Numbered from the stretch's first letter, positions 52,237 to 62,393 are shown. The stretch: 64,000 bases of DNA from Streptomyces alfalfae (GCF_004127445.1 NZ_QEXM01000034.1:23137-87136); one strand, 5' to 3'. Notes: generated by a model from the sequence alone, not told the origin. Made by a program: numbers and translations.

Positions 52237-53604
52237 TCACTCACCGCCCACCAGCGGCAGCGGCTCCGCGGGCTCCAGCTTCGGATCGTCCGTCCGGAAC
52301 GTCCGCACCCGCCCCGGCGGCGACTGCGGCGTCTCGAAGCGCACCGTCACCCGGCCGAGGCCGCTGCCCTGGACCCAGCCGTGCCCGTACTCGGCGTGCC
52401 GCACGTCGTGACCGGCCGCCCAGCGCCGCTCCACCGGCGTCTCCGGAGCCTCGGCGGGCTCCGTCTCCGGGCCGATGACGGCCTCACCCGCCACGGGCTC
52501 CACGGGCTCTCCGGTGGGCTCCGCCGCGGCCTCGGCGGCCTGCGCGAACAGGTCCTCCTGCGTGTAGTCGGCGAGGCCAGTGACGCCCACGCCCAGCAGC
52601 CGCACGCCTCCCGTGGTGTCCACGGACTCCAGGAGCCGCGCCGCGGCCTCCCTGACCACTCCGGGGTCGTCCGTGGGCCCACGGAGCGTCTCCGAGCGCG
52701 TCAGGGTCGAGAAGTCGAAGCGCCGCACCTTCAGCACGATGGTCCGCCCGGAGTGCCCGGCGGCCCGCAGCCGCTGCACGCACCGGTCGGCGAGCCGCGC
52801 GACCTCCGCCCTGACCCGCACCCGGTCGTGGATGTCCACGTCGTACGTGTCCTCGACGCTGACCGACTTGGTGTCACGCTCGGCCACCACGGGCCGCTCG
52901 TCGTGCGCCAGCGCCATCGCGTACAGCGAGACGCCGTGCGCCTTGCCGAGGAGCCTGACCAGCTCGTCCTCGCCGGCCTCCGCGATCTCCTCGACCGTGG
53001 TGATCCCCGCCCGCCGCAGATGGTCGCCCGTGGCGGGCCCCACCCCGGGCAGCGTCCGCACCGGCATCGGCCCGAGCAGCGCCCGCTCCGTGCCCGGCGC
53101 GATCAGCACGAGCCCGTCCGGCTTCGCCTGCTCGGAGGCGATCTTCGCCAGCATCTTGGAGACCGCGAGCCCCACCGACCCCGTCAGTGCGGTGACCGCC
53201 TTGATGTCCGCCCGCAGCCGCTCCCCCACGGCCCGCGCCGACGCCTCGTCGTCCGCGACGCCGCCCGCCTCCAAGTCCACGAAGGCCTCGTCCAGGCTGA
53301 GCGGCTCCACCAGCGGCGACAGCTCGCGGAGCAGCCCCATCACCTGCTCGCTGATCTCGCGGTAGAGACCGAAGCGCGGCACCAGATACGCCGCGTTCGG
53401 CGCGAGCCTGCGCGCCTGCCCCATCGGCATCGCGGAGTGCACACCGAACAGCCGCGCCTCGTACGACGCCGTGGCCACCACTCCTCGGGGGCCGAGGCCC
53501 CCCACCACCACGGCTTTTCCGCGCAGACTGGGCTTCGCGGCCTGCTCCGCGGACGCGTAGAAGGCATCCATGTCCAGATGCAGGATCGTCGGCGCGCTTC
53601 TCAC
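52237..53604 (-). CDS. dinB: DNA polymerase IV (Y-family)
   Basis: A 455-aa translesion polymerase. Palm carboxylates: ILHLDMDAFYASAEQ (Asp) and SLDEAFVDLEAGG (Asp-Glu); finger region VVATASYEARLFGVHSAMPMGQA; helix-hairpin-helix PVRTLPGVGPATGDHLRRAGI; little-finger domain with RKVRRFDF-like KVRRFDFSTLTRSETL. Acidic C-terminal extension (EPTGEPVEPVAGE) then a KW-like tail ending SPPGRVRTFRTDDP. GTG 53604. Preceded by a PafBC-like element with spacing as at ung, so damage-inducible. Confidence 0.95.
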   Translation of the reverse strand: MRSAPTILHLDMDAFYASAEQAAKPSLRGKAVVVGGLGPRGVVATASYEARLFGVHSAMPMGQARRLAPNAAYLVPRFGLYREISEQVMGLLRELSPLVEPLSLDEAFVDLEAGGVADDEASARAVGERLRADIKAVTALTGSVGLAVSKMLAKIASEQAKPDGLVLIAPGTERALLGPMPVRTLPGVGPATGDHLRRAGITTVEEIAEAGEDELVRLLGKAHGVSLYAMALAHDERPVVAERDTKSVSVEDTYDVDIHDRVRVRAEVARLADRCVQRLRAAGHSGRTIVLKVRRFDFSTLTRSETLRGPTDDPGVVREAAARLLESVDTTGGVRLLGVGVTGLADYTQEDLFAQAAEAAAEPTGEPVEPVAGEAVIGPETEPAEAPETPVERRWAAGHDVRHAEYGHGWVQGSGLGRVTVRFETPQSPPGRVRTFRTDDPKLEPAEPLPLVGGE

Positions 53605-53611
53605 GCTCCCG

Positions 53612-53634
53612 ATGCTGCCCTACGCCACTGACAA
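53612..53634 (-). promoter_or_regulatory. PafBC-type DNA-damage promoter (dinB)
   Basis: Minus strand TTGTCAGTGG, 7 bp (CGTAGGG), CAGCAT; -10 ends 7 nt before the dinB GTG. The upper box is perfect; the -10 is weaker than at ung. Confidence 0.65.
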
Positions 53635-53650
53635 TGCCCCGCCCGGCGTC

Positions 53651-54268
<618 letters not shown>

Positions 54269-54298
54269 GCCGACCTCCGTCCTTGACCTGCCTTCTCG

Positions 54299-54327
54299 AA
54301 GGTAGGCAGTCACCAGGGGCTCGTCAA
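54299..54327 (-). promoter_or_regulatory. merR promoter
   Basis: Minus strand TTGACG (54322-54327), 17 bp, TACCTT (54299-54304), about 30 nt upstream of the merR GTG. Normal spacer, unlike the 19-bp spacers of MerR-activated promoters. Confidence 0.7.
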
Positions 54328-54437
54328 CGATCGCCACACTCGCCACGCCGAGTGATAATCACCCTGAGAGTGGTTTCCCGTGCCCCATCACGGGGAAAGA
54401 CTGGCCGAATGGCCTGAAACCGACCTCCGGAAGCGGC

Positions 54438-54911
54438 TCACTGGCTGTTGGTGCCGAAGTCCTCGGGAGAGATCTGGTCCAGGAACTCGCGGAACTTCTC
54501 CACCTCGTCCTCCTGCTCGTCCGGGATCGCGATCCCGGCGTCGTCGAGGACGCCGTCGCTGCCGTAGATCGGCGTCCCCGTGCGCAGCGCGAGCGCTATG
54601 GCGTCGGACGGCCGCGCGCTCACCTCCACGCCGCTGGCGAAGACCAGCTCGGCGTAGAAGACCCCTTCTCGCAGGTCCGTGATGCGCACTTCGGAGAGCT
54701 CTTGGCCCACGGCTTCCAGCACGTCCTTGAAAAGGTCGTGGGTCAGCGGCCGTGCGGGTGCCATGCCCTGCTGCGCGAAGGCGATGGCGGTCGCCTCACC
54801 TGGTCCGATCCAGATGGGAAGGTACCGGTCGCCTCCCACTTCACGCAGGAGCACGATCGGCTGGTTGGAGGGCATTTCGACCCGGACACCTACGACGTCG
54901 AGCTCGTTCAC
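54438..54911 (-). CDS. Bifunctional nuclease family protein (DUF151)
   Basis: A 157-aa protein beginning MNELDVVGVRVEMPSNQPIVLLREVGGDRYLPIWIGPGEATAIAFAQ, the DUF151/BFN fold, with LTHDLFKDVLEAVGQELSEVRITDLREGVFYAELVF and SARPSDAIALALRTGTPIY. Family members show RNase/DNase activity in some species. Always between two merR genes in this actinobacterial block (Rv1829 position). Leaderless-looking: TAGGGT ends 6 nt before GTG 54911. Confidence 0.9.
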   Translation of the reverse strand: MNELDVVGVRVEMPSNQPIVLLREVGGDRYLPIWIGPGEATAIAFAQQGMAPARPLTHDLFKDVLEAVGQELSEVRITDLREGVFYAELVFASGVEVSARPSDAIALALRTGTPIYGSDGVLDDAGIAIPDEQEDEVEKFREFLDQISPEDFGTNSQ

Positions 54912-54979
54912 ACAGCAACCCTAGGACGTGGTCGGCAGGTTTGGGTAGTCGGGCACCCGCCGAGTACGGCGCGGGCGGG

Positions 54980-55009
54980 CCTGCCGGGCGTCCGAGAACG
55001 CCCGGCAGG
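54980..55009 (-). terminator. Terminator after ftsR
   Basis: Perfect 12-bp stem CCTGCCGGGCGT / ACGCCCGGCAGG with a 6-nt loop, starting right at the ftsR stop. Confidence 0.7.
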
Positions 55010-55750
55010 TCACGGCAGTCTGATCCCGAGAGCGGTCTGCACGAGAGCCGAATGCAGCTTTCCCGTCAGGCCGGCCAGCTCCTTGGCGCGCGCCTCGGCG
55101 TGCGCCCTGGTCTGCGGGTTGCGGTGCCGCCGGAGCGGGGCGACGACCTGGTCGACGAGACCGGCCTCCCGCTCGGCGGCCGACTTCATGGCGCGCAGAT
55201 GCCGTGGCTCGATACCGAACCTGCCCAGCTCGACGACGAGCGAGGCGACCGTGACCGCCTCCGCGTCATATCCGCCGTCGGGCAGCCGCACGACCAGTCC
55301 GTACGTCTCCCACTCCGTGAGCTGCTCCTCGTCGATCTCGGCGAGGGCGAGCAGCTCGTCACGGCCCACACGGGCCGCAGTGGGGCCTTCCAGCTCCTCC
55401 TGGCCCTCCGCGTCACCAGGACCCCGCTGCCGCCCCAGGGAGGGCAGCGGAGCCCGCTCACCCCGCTCCAGCGCGTCGAGGTACTCGCGGATGACCTTGA
55501 GCGGGAGGTAGTGATCCCGCTGTATCCGCAGGACGTGGCCGAGACGCTCGACATCCTCCGGGCTGAACTTCCGGTAGCCGGAAGGGGTGCGCTGCGGCTC
55601 GATGAGCCCCTCGGACTCCAGGAAACGGATCTTGGAGATCGTGACCTCGGGGAACTCGTCACGCAACGCGTTCAGCACGGTACCGATGCTCATCAGCCGA
55701 CGGTCCGTGGCGGTGCCGGTGCCGGCACCGCCCCTCGGTGTTTGCAGCAT
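55010..55750 (-). CDS. ftsR: MerR-family regulator, FtsR-type
   Basis: A 246-aa MerR protein: MSIGTVLNALRDEFPEVTISKIRFLESEGLIEPQRTPSGYRKFSPEDVERLGHVLRIQRDHYLPLKVIREYL (HTH, about 20-92), an acidic linker, and VGRDELLALAEIDEEQLTEWETYGLV as a second domain. Orthologues (Rv1828; FtsR of Corynebacterium) activate ftsZ and other division genes. It follows the FHA gene by 44 bp and shares its transcript. ATG 55750 with GGGAAGG. Confidence 0.88.
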   Translation of the reverse strand: MLQTPRGGAGTGTATDRRLMSIGTVLNALRDEFPEVTISKIRFLESEGLIEPQRTPSGYRKFSPEDVERLGHVLRIQRDHYLPLKVIREYLDALERGERAPLPSLGRQRGPGDAEGQEELEGPTAARVGRDELLALAEIDEEQLTEWETYGLVVRLPDGGYDAEAVTVASLVVELGRFGIEPRHLRAMKSAAEREAGLVDQVVAPLRRHRNPQTRAHAEARAKELAGLTGKLHSALVQTALGIRLP

Positions 55751-55794
55751 GGACCTTCCCTGGGGGTGTTCCCCGGAACCGGTCCGGGGGCGGA

Positions 55795-56646
55795 TCAGAT
55801 GCCGACGCTCCGCTGGCTCGCGTAGAACACCAGCCGGTACTTGCCGATCTGCACCTCGTCGCCGTTCGACAGCGCGACCGAGTCGATGCGCTCCCGATTG
55901 ACGTACGTGCCGTTGAGGCTGCCCACGTCCTCGACGGTGAAGGAACCGTCCTGGACGCGACGGAACTCCACATGGCGCCGCGACACCGTCACGTCGTCCA
56001 GGAAGATGTCGCTCTGCGGGTGGCGTCCCGCGGTGGTCAGGTCTCCGTCGAGCAGGAAACGGCTGCCCGAGTTCGGCCCGCGACGCACGACGAGGAGCGC
56101 CGAGCCCAGCGGCAGTGCGTCGACAGCGGCCTGCGCCTCCGGAGAGAGCGCGGGAGACGGGTTGGTGCCCGTCGCCTCCGCGTCGTAGGCCTCGAGGCCC
56201 GAGATGGAGATCGTGGACGTCGTCTCGGAAGCACGCTCCGGCGTGGCCCCGGCCCTCAGCGGCGCACCGCAGTTGGAACAGAACCGGCTCGCCTCGGCAT
56301 TGCGGTTGCCGCACCTCGTACACACCAGGGCCATGGACGGGTCCTCCTGCCGCGGCTGCCCCGAAGGGGCGTTCGATGCGTACGGGCCGGGGGTGAACCC
56401 TCCACCCGCACTCGAGGTTGACGGTTCTCCGAAACCTATGCGGCCGGGACCGGCAGGGTCAACAGACGACGCGCCCTGTCCGCCCGAAATGTCTCCACCC
56501 GGGCCGGCGACCTGATCGCGGAACATCGGGCGCTCTCCGCCCTGCTCCTCGGCCTCTCCATGACGCGGGGCACGGTGACGGGCAGTGGCGGGATTGCCGC
56601 TGTCCTCACGTGCACTCTTGCCGAACAACTTCGCAAACAACTTCAC
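55795..56646 (-). CDS. garA: FHA-domain protein, GarA/OdhI type with zinc ribbon
   Basis: A 283-aa protein. An N-terminal disordered region (about 1-100) is followed by a zinc ribbon CTRCGNRNAEASRFCSNCGAPL (about 108-129), a phosphothreonine segment ASETTSTISISG, then the FHA domain GSALLVVRRGPNSGSRFLLDGDLTTAGRHPQSDIFLDDVTVSRRHVEF ... VGSLNGTYVNRERID. The FHA part closely resembles GarA/OdhI, which after Ser/Thr-kinase phosphorylation binds its own tail and releases 2-oxoglutarate dehydrogenase and glutamate dehydrogenase. GTG 56646 with GGGGAA. Confidence 0.88.
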   Translation of the reverse strand: MKLFAKLFGKSAREDSGNPATARHRAPRHGEAEEQGGERPMFRDQVAGPGGDISGGQGASSVDPAGPGRIGFGEPSTSSAGGGFTPGPYASNAPSGQPRQEDPSMALVCTRCGNRNAEASRFCSNCGAPLRAGATPERASETTSTISISGLEAYDAEATGTNPSPALSPEAQAAVDALPLGSALLVVRRGPNSGSRFLLDGDLTTAGRHPQSDIFLDDVTVSRRHVEFRRVQDGSFTVEDVGSLNGTYVNRERIDSVALSNGDEVQIGKYRLVFYASQRSVGI

Positions 56647-56845
56647 GGGCGATTCCCCTTGACCGAAACAGACCCGCCCGTGGGGCAGGACGAACCCTGA
56701 TTGCACACACCGGCACTCATCGGTGAACCGGACATCCTCATAACGTCCGAATCCACCAAACAGTTTCCACCACGCACCGTGCTTCCGGTGCGCCGACCCC
56801 CCGCAACCTCATGCCCTTGCCGCGCGGCCCCCATGCGCCCGCGGC

Positions 56846-57694
56846 TCACTCCGACGACGACCGAGCGTAGTCAGGCTGCTTCGCGGGTCGCAAGGCGCTC
56901 ACGACGATCTTCTCCGAGCGGGTCACGGTGACTGTGGCCTGCTCCTTCTCCAGAGTCTGCACCACACCTCCCGGAATGTTCAGCGCGGGCTCGAGATCCT
57001 GCGGCTTGCCGATCACCTTGAAGAGGTACGGCGCGCCGACCTTGCGGCCGTCCACCCGCACGCCACCGCCGCCGGCGTCCGAAAGATGGGTGCTGGCCAC
57101 GACACGTACGTCGTTGACCTGGATCGCCTCCGCACCGGCGGCGCGCAGCTCCTGAATGGCGTCGAGCAGCATGTCCGCCTCGATCGCCTCCTTCTTGTCC
57201 TCGATGGCCAGCGTGATGCCCGGCCCCTGGGCCGCCACGGTGCCGGCCAGGATGCCGAGTTGCCGCTCCCGCTCGACCGTCTGCTTACGGGCTTCCTCGG
57301 CCTGGTCCGAACTGTTCTCCAGCCCGGTCCGCTGCTCCTCGAGACCCCGCTTCTCCTCTTCCAGACGCTCAGTACGGTCATCCAGTTCATCGAGGATGCG
57401 TACGAGATCTTCCTGCCGTGCCCCGCGCAGCGCGCTGCTGTCGTTGTTGGACCGCACCTGGATCGCCAGGCCGAGGCCCAGCACGAACAGCAGCAGGGCC
57501 ACGATCAGTTGGGGCCGCGTCACCCGCGGTGGCCACAGGCCTTTCACCAGCCGCTGGCGGCCGGTGAGCCGCGGCTGGTCGCGAGCCGGCGGAGCCGGTG
57601 CCTCCGGCTCACCGGCGGGCACCTCGGCGGGCAGTTCCTCGCGACGGGGGGACTGCGGTCCCTCGGGCTTGTCGTCAGCGCTCATCGGGGTCAC
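56846..57694 (-). CDS. DUF881 membrane protein (second copy)
   Basis: A 282-aa protein: Pro/Glu-rich cytoplasmic tail, one transmembrane helix (RPQLIVALLLFVLGLGLAIQVRSN, about 60-82), a coiled coil (LVRILDELDDRTERLEEEKRGLEEQRTGLENS) and the DUF881 domain (GPGITLAIEDKKEAIEADMLLDAIQELRAAGAEAIQVNDVRV). The GTG start overlaps the Sbp stop by 4 nt. Function unknown; topology and the pgsA/division-gene context suggest an envelope or septal role. Confidence 0.88.
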   Translation of the reverse strand: MTPMSADDKPEGPQSPRREELPAEVPAGEPEAPAPPARDQPRLTGRQRLVKGLWPPRVTRPQLIVALLLFVLGLGLAIQVRSNNDSSALRGARQEDLVRILDELDDRTERLEEEKRGLEEQRTGLENSSDQAEEARKQTVERERQLGILAGTVAAQGPGITLAIEDKKEAIEADMLLDAIQELRAAGAEAIQVNDVRVVASTHLSDAGGGGVRVDGRKVGAPYLFKVIGKPQDLEPALNIPGGVVQTLEKEQATVTVTRSEKIVVSALRPAKQPDYARSSSE

Positions 57695-58023
57695 GCCCTG
57701 AAGATGTGCCGGCGGATCGCGGCGGCGTTGGAGAAGATCCGGATGCCGAGGACCACGACCACGCCCGTGGACAACTGGGCGCCCACGCCCAGCTTGTCGC
57801 CCAGGAACACGATCAGCGCGGCCACCACGACGTTCGACAGGAACGACACCACGAAGACCTTGTCGTCGAAGATGCCGTCGAGCATCGCGCGCAACCCGCC
57901 GAACACCGCGTCCAGGGCCGCTACCACGGCGATCGGGAGATACGGCTCGACCACCGCCGGAACCTCGGGCCGAACCAACAATCCGGCCACGACTCCCACG
58001 ACGAGGCCCAGTACGGCGATCAC
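57691..58023 (-). CDS. sbp: Small basic protein (Sbp, DUF1290)
   Basis: A 110-aa membrane protein: IAVLGLVVGVVAGLLVRPEVPAVVEPYLPIAVVAALDAVFGGLRAMLDGIFDDKVFVVSFLSNVVVAALIVFLGDKLGVG, with three transmembrane segments and the conserved AALDAVFGGLRA motif. Coupled on both sides by 4-nt overlaps with DUF881 genes. Co-occurs with ftsZ-associated genes in Firmicutes and Actinobacteria, but its role is unknown. Confidence 0.9.
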   Translation of the reverse strand: MIAVLGLVVGVVAGLLVRPEVPAVVEPYLPIAVVAALDAVFGGLRAMLDGIFDDKVFVVSFLSNVVVAALIVFLGDKLGVGAQLSTGVVVVLGIRIFSNAAAIRRHIFRA

Positions 58024-58910
58024 GATGTGCCCTTTCCTGCCTTCGGCTCTGCTGTACGGACGGTCACACTCGGCGCGGCGGGCAGCCGGAGCTCGTCCGA
58101 CACGGAGATGCTGGTCCGGATGCCGAAGTTCTCCTGCAGCGCGTGCAGATACTGACCGTCGTGGCTGTTCTGGAACCGGGCGCTCAAACGTTTCCCGTCC
58201 CCCACCGCGAGCACCGTATACGGCGGTACCAGCGGCCTGTTGTCGACCAGTATGGCGTCACCCGCGGCCCTGATCGCCGACAGCGCCGTGAGCCGCTGGT
58301 CATTGACGGAGATCGCCTCGGCCCCCGACTCCCACAGGCCGTTGACCACGCGCTGCATGTCGCGGTCCCGCACCCTCCCGGTGTCGGAGAAGTCCGCGCT
58401 CTCGCGCGGCCCGCCGCCGCCCTGGTCCGCCGCCTTCTTGTCGTCCACGACGAGCCGCACGCCGGGCCCGTGGACCTTGGTGGCGCCGGAGAGGAGACCG
58501 ACCAGTTCGCCCTTGCCGCCGCCGTGTTCCCGCAGTGCGGCTCGCTGCCGCTCGCCCACGTCGTCGCGGAGCTCGTCCACGTCGTCTTCCAGCTTGTCGG
58601 CCCCGGCCGTCGCGTCCTCGACGCGGTCGATGAGCTCCTCGCGCTCCTTGGCGACCACCGGTGCGGCTATCCGCGCCTCGGCTGCGCCCACGGTGACCAC
58701 GAGGGCGGCGAGCACGAGCCCCGCCGCGAGCCCGAGCTTGGCGCGCAGCGGACGCGGCATGCCGCTGTCACCTCTGGCCCGCTTCCGGGCCGCGGCTTCC
58801 GCGTACCCCTCGTCGAGGCTGTGGTCCATGACCGTGGTGAGCAGCGACATGGAGGCGTCCGGACGCCGGGGGCGTGCGGGGGTGCTCCGAACGGGGGGCT
58901 GCTGCGGCAT
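58020..58910 (-). CDS. DUF881 membrane protein (first copy)
   Basis: A 296-aa protein: cytoplasmic basic tail, transmembrane helix (LGLAAGLVLAALVVTVGAAEARI), a coiled coil (EELIDRVEDATAGADKLEDDVDELRDDVGE) and DUF881 (GPGVRLVVDDKKAAD... RVVNGLWESGAEAISVNDQRLTALSAIRAAGDAILVDNRPL). ATG 58910 is preferred over 58919 because GACGAT ends 7 nt upstream. First gene of the DUF881-sbp-DUF881 unit; stop overlaps sbp by 4 nt. Confidence 0.87.
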   Translation of the reverse strand: MPQQPPVRSTPARPRRPDASMSLLTTVMDHSLDEGYAEAAARKRARGDSGMPRPLRAKLGLAAGLVLAALVVTVGAAEARIAAPVVAKEREELIDRVEDATAGADKLEDDVDELRDDVGERQRAALREHGGGKGELVGLLSGATKVHGPGVRLVVDDKKAADQGGGGPRESADFSDTGRVRDRDMQRVVNGLWESGAEAISVNDQRLTALSAIRAAGDAILVDNRPLVPPYTVLAVGDGKRLSARFQNSHDGQYLHALQENFGIRTSISVSDELRLPAAPSVTVRTAEPKAGKGTS

Positions 58911-58984
58911 GCCGCACATCGTCGCACGTCGCGGGCGCTACCTCCGAATGGCCCCACCGTCGTACGCCGAACAACCCCACCGGC

Positions 58985-59021
58985 GTGCCGGGCAGCACCC
59001 GTTGCGGGTGCTGCCCGGCAC
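58985..59021 (-). terminator. Terminator, 17-bp perfect stem
   Basis: GTGCCGGGCAGCACCCG / CGGGTGCTGCCCGGCAC with a TTG loop, 10 bp beyond the stop of the guanylyltransferase-like gene. Confidence 0.85.
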
Positions 59022-59031
59022 GCGCGCGTGG

Positions 59032-61527
59032 TCAGTGACCCGCGCTGTCCACCACGGCCGCCCACTCGTCGAGCAGCGCCTCGGCGGACGCGTCGTCGGG
59101 GCCCTCGGCCCACAGATGGGTCACGGCCTCGGCCGGGTCCGGCAGCACGAGCACCCACCGGCCGTCGGCCTCCACGACCCGCACACCGTCGGTGGTGTCG
59201 ACGGACCGGTCCCCGGCCGCCTCCACCACACGCCGCATGACGAGCCCCTTGACCGCCCACGGCGTCGCGAGATCGCGCCGCTGGACGTGCGCACGCGGAA
59301 TGCGGGCGTCGATCTGGCTCAGCGTGAGCTGTGTACGCGCCACCAGGCCGACGAGCCGCACGAACGCCGCCGTCCCATCGAACACGTTGCTGAACTCCGG
59401 CACCACGAACCCGCCGCGCCCGTCACCACCGAAGATGGTCGACTCGCCGCCCGCGACCCGCGTCAGGTCGTCCGGCGACGTGGTCGTCCAGTCCACCTGC
59501 GTGCCGTGGTACGCCGCGACCTGCTCGGCGATGCGCGTCGTCGTCACCGGCAGCGCCACCCGCCCGCTGCGCCGCTCGGCGGCCACCAGGTCGAGCATGA
59601 CCAGCAGGGCCCGGTCGTCCTCGACGATCCGGCCCTTCTCGTCCACCAGCGACAGCCGCTCGCCGACCGGGTCGAAGCGCACGCCGAAGGCGGCCCGTGC
59701 GGAGGCCACGATCTCACCGAGTCGCACAAGGCCCGACCTGCGGGCATCGGCGGTCTCGGTGGGCCGCGACTCGTCGAGCCCCGGGTTGATCGTCAGCGCG
59801 TCCACCCCGAGCTTGCCGAGGAGGCTGGGCAGCACGAGTCCGGCGCTGCCGTTCGAGGCGTCCACGACGACCTTGAGTCCCGACTCGGCGACCCCGGTGG
59901 TGTCCACGTTCCTCAGCAGGGACCCGGTGTAGGAGTCGTAGACGCTGGACGGGAAGTGCAGGTCACCGATCTCACCGGGGAAGGCACGCCGGTACTCCTG
60001 GCGTGCGTACACCCGGTCCAGCTTCCGCTGGCCGGCCTGCGAGAGGTCGGCGCCCTGCCCGTCGAAGAACATGATGTCGACGGAGTCCGGCACCCCGGGC
60101 GTCGTCCGGATCATGATTCCGCCGGCACTGCCCCGGGCGGTCTGCTGGCGCGCGACCGGCAGCGGCACGTTCTCCAGGTCGCGTACGTCAATGGCGCTGG
60201 CCTGCAGCGCCGAGATGACCGCCCGCTTGAGGGCACGCGCGCCTCGTGAGTGGTCTCGCGCGGTCGTGACGGTCGAGCCCTTCTTGAGGGTCGTCGCATA
60301 CGCCCCCGCGAGGCGCACGGCGAGCTCAGGCGTGATCTCCACGTTCAGGATGCCGGAGACGCCACGCGCGCCGAACAGGTGCGCCTGGCCCCGGGACTCC
60401 CAGATGACCGACGTGTTGACGAACGCGCCCGCCTCGATCGTCTTGAACGGGTAGACCCGCACATTGCCCTGCACGATCGATTCTTCACCGACAAGGCACT
60501 CGTCACCGATGACGGCGCCGTCCTCGATGCGCGCGGCCCGCATGATGTCGGTGTTCTTGCCGACGACGCAGCCCCGCAGATTGCAGTGCTGCCCGATGTA
60601 GACGTTGTCGTGCACGACGGCCTTGTGCAGGAACGCACCACTCTTGACGACCACGTTCGAGCCCACCACGGTGTGCTCGCGGATCTCGGCGTTCGCCTCG
60701 ACCTTGGCGTAGTCCCCGATGTAGAGCGGGCCGCGCAGGACCGCGTCGGGGTGCACCTCGGCGCCCTCGGCGACCCAGACGCCGGGCGAGATCTCGAAGC
60801 CGTCGAGTTCGACGTCGACCTTGCCTTCGAGCACGTCGGCCTGGGCCTTGCCGTAGCTCTCGTGCGTGCCGACGTCCTCCCAGTAGCCCTCGGCGACGTA
60901 GCCGTAGATGGGCTTGCCTTCCTTCATCAGCTGCGGGAAGACGTCGCCGGACCAGTCGACCGACGTATCGGCCTCGACGTAGTCGAAGACCTCGGGCTCC
61001 ATCACGTAGATGCCCGTGTTCACCGTGTCGGAGAAGACCTGGCCCCAGGTCGGCTTCTCGAGGAAGCGCTCGACCTTTCCTTCTTCGTCGACAATGGTGA
61101 TGCCGAACTCCAGGGGATTGGGCACGCGCGTCAGACAGACGGTGACGAGCGCGCCCTTTTCCTTGTGGAAGTTAATCAGATCGGTGAGGTCGAAGTCGGT
61201 GAGCGCGTCACCGGAGATGACGAGGAAGGCATCGTCCTTCAGCGCTTCCTCGGCGTTCTTCACGCTGCCCGCGGTGCCGAGCGGCTTCTCCTCATTGGCA
61301 TACGTGAGCTCCATACCGAGCTCTTCGCCGTCGCCGAAGTAGTTCTTGACCAGCGATGCCAGGAACTGCACTGTTACTACGGTCTCGGTGAGCCCATGCC
61401 TCTTCAGCAGGCGAAGCACATGCTCCATGATCGGGCGATTGGCCACGGGAAGGAGCGGCTTGGGCATGCTGGAGGTCATCGGGCGAAGGCGTGTGCCCTC
61501 ACCGCCGGCCATTACGACGGCCTTCAT
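59032..61527 (-). CDS. Mannose-1-phosphate guanylyltransferase fused to degenerate phosphomannomutase domain
   Basis: An 831-aa fusion. Residues 1-235: nucleotidyltransferase ([49 protein letters not shown]). About 250-370: left-handed beta-helix ([18 protein letters not shown]). About 380-831: phosphohexomutase fold, but the catalytic TASHNP site reads [10 protein letters not shown], the metal loop DGDGDR reads DPVGERL and no RxSGTEP loop is seen. It likely makes GDP-mannose or a similar sugar nucleotide; the mutase half is probably non-catalytic. GGAGG SD 11 nt upstream. Confidence 0.88.
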   Translation of the reverse strand: MKAVVMAGGEGTRLRPMTSSMPKPLLPVANRPIMEHVLRLLKRHGLTETVVTVQFLASLVKNYFGDGEELGMELTYANEEKPLGTAGSVKNAEEALKDDAFLVISGDALTDFDLTDLINFHKEKGALVTVCLTRVPNPLEFGITIVDEEGKVERFLEKPTWGQVFSDTVNTGIYVMEPEVFDYVEADTSVDWSGDVFPQLMKEGKPIYGYVAEGYWEDVGTHESYGKAQADVLEGKVDVELDGFEISPGVWVAEGAEVHPDAVLRGPLYIGDYAKVEANAEIREHTVVGSNVVVKSGAFLHKAVVHDNVYIGQHCNLRGCVVGKNTDIMRAARIEDGAVIGDECLVGEESIVQGNVRVYPFKTIEAGAFVNTSVIWESRGQAHLFGARGVSGILNVEITPELAVRLAGAYATTLKKGSTVTTARDHSRGARALKRAVISALQASAIDVRDLENVPLPVARQQTARGSAGGIMIRTTPGVPDSVDIMFFDGQGADLSQAGQRKLDRVYARQEYRRAFPGEIGDLHFPSSVYDSYTGSLLRNVDTTGVAESGLKVVVDASNGSAGLVLPSLLGKLGVDALTINPGLDESRPTETADARRSGLVRLGEIVASARAAFGVRFDPVGERLSLVDEKGRIVEDDRALLVMLDLVAAERRSGRVALPVTTTRIAEQVAAYHGTQVDWTTTSPDDLTRVAGGESTIFGGDGRGGFVVPEFSNVFDGTAAFVRLVGLVARTQLTLSQIDARIPRAHVQRRDLATPWAVKGLVMRRVVEAAGDRSVDTTDGVRVVEADGRWVLVLPDPAEAVTHLWAEGPDDASAEALLDEWAAVVDSAGH

Positions 61528-61638
61528 GTCGGAAACGTCCTCCTTATAGACGACGATGTTGCCGATAAGCCCGCCGCGTGAGGCCCGTGCAGGTCAGATA
61601 CGGGCCTTCGTGCCTCTACGGCCGCCGAGTCGGCGGGC

Positions 61639-62247
61639 TCAATCGGTCATGCTGTCCACCTTGACAAGTCGGCGGACCTGAACCACATACAGGATCCCTG
61701 CCCACCAATACAGCGTTGTACCCCATCCGGCGAACGCCCATCCGAAAATAGCAGCGAGAGAAGCGATCCATCCGCTTCCGTCGCTCAGCAGCAGTAGTGG
61801 AAAGGCGTACATCAGGTTGAAGGTGGCGGCCTTGCCCAGGAAGTTCACCTGGGGCGGCGGATAGCCGTGACGCCGGAGGATCCAGACCATCACCAGGAGA
61901 ACCAGCTCGCGCAGGAGAAGCGCCGCGGTCAGCCAGAGCGGCAAAATCTCCCGCCATGTGAGGCCGACGAGCGTCGAGAGGATATAGAGCCGGTCGGCGG
62001 CGGGATCGAGCAGCCGGCCGAGGCTGCTGATCTGGTTCCAGCGGCGCGCGAGCTTCCCGTCGAGATAATCGCTGATGCCGCTCAGCGCGAGGACCAGCAG
62101 CGCCCATCCGTCGCTCTTGGGCCCTCCGAACTCCGGCCTGAGGATCAACCACAGGAACAGGGGCACGCCGACGAGGCGCGCCATGCTGAGGATGTTCGGG
62201 ATGGTGAGGACACGGTCCGTCTGGACGCGTGTCTCCTGGACCTCCAC
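61639..62247 (-). CDS. CDP-alcohol phosphatidyltransferase (PgsA-like)
   Basis: A 202-aa membrane enzyme with the CDP-alcohol motif intact: SDYLDGKLARRWNQISSLGRLLDPAADRL (D-x2-D-G-x2-A-R-x8-G-x3-D-x3-D) about residues 59-87, six hydrophobic segments. Transfers a phosphatidyl group from CDP-diacylglycerol to an alcohol such as glycerol-phosphate. Occupies the place of mycobacterial pgsA2 at the head of the block. GTG 62247 with AGGAGG. Confidence 0.9.
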   Translation of the reverse strand: MEVQETRVQTDRVLTIPNILSMARLVGVPLFLWLILRPEFGGPKSDGWALLVLALSGISDYLDGKLARRWNQISSLGRLLDPAADRLYILSTLVGLTWREILPLWLTAALLLRELVLLVMVWILRRHGYPPPQVNFLGKAATFNLMYAFPLLLLSDGSGWIASLAAIFGWAFAGWGTTLYWWAGILYVVQVRRLVKVDSMTD

Positions 62248-62351
62248 CCGGGGGCCTCCTGTGGGAAAGAGCCGATGATGCCCCCTGACCCTACCCTCAG
62301 CCGCAACCCGCAGGTACGTGAGGGGTAGTCGCGGTGGTGACCGGACAACGC

Positions 62352-62393
62352 AAAAAGCCGTGGCTCCCGGACAGATGTCCAGGAGCCACGGCT
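62352..62393 (-). terminator. rRNA operon terminator
   Basis: Near-perfect 18-bp stem (AGCCGTGGCTCCTGGACA against TGTCCGGGAGCCACGGCT, one G-T pair) followed on the minus strand by TTTTT; 10 bp beyond the 5S gene. Typical Rho-independent rrn terminator. Confidence 0.9.
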
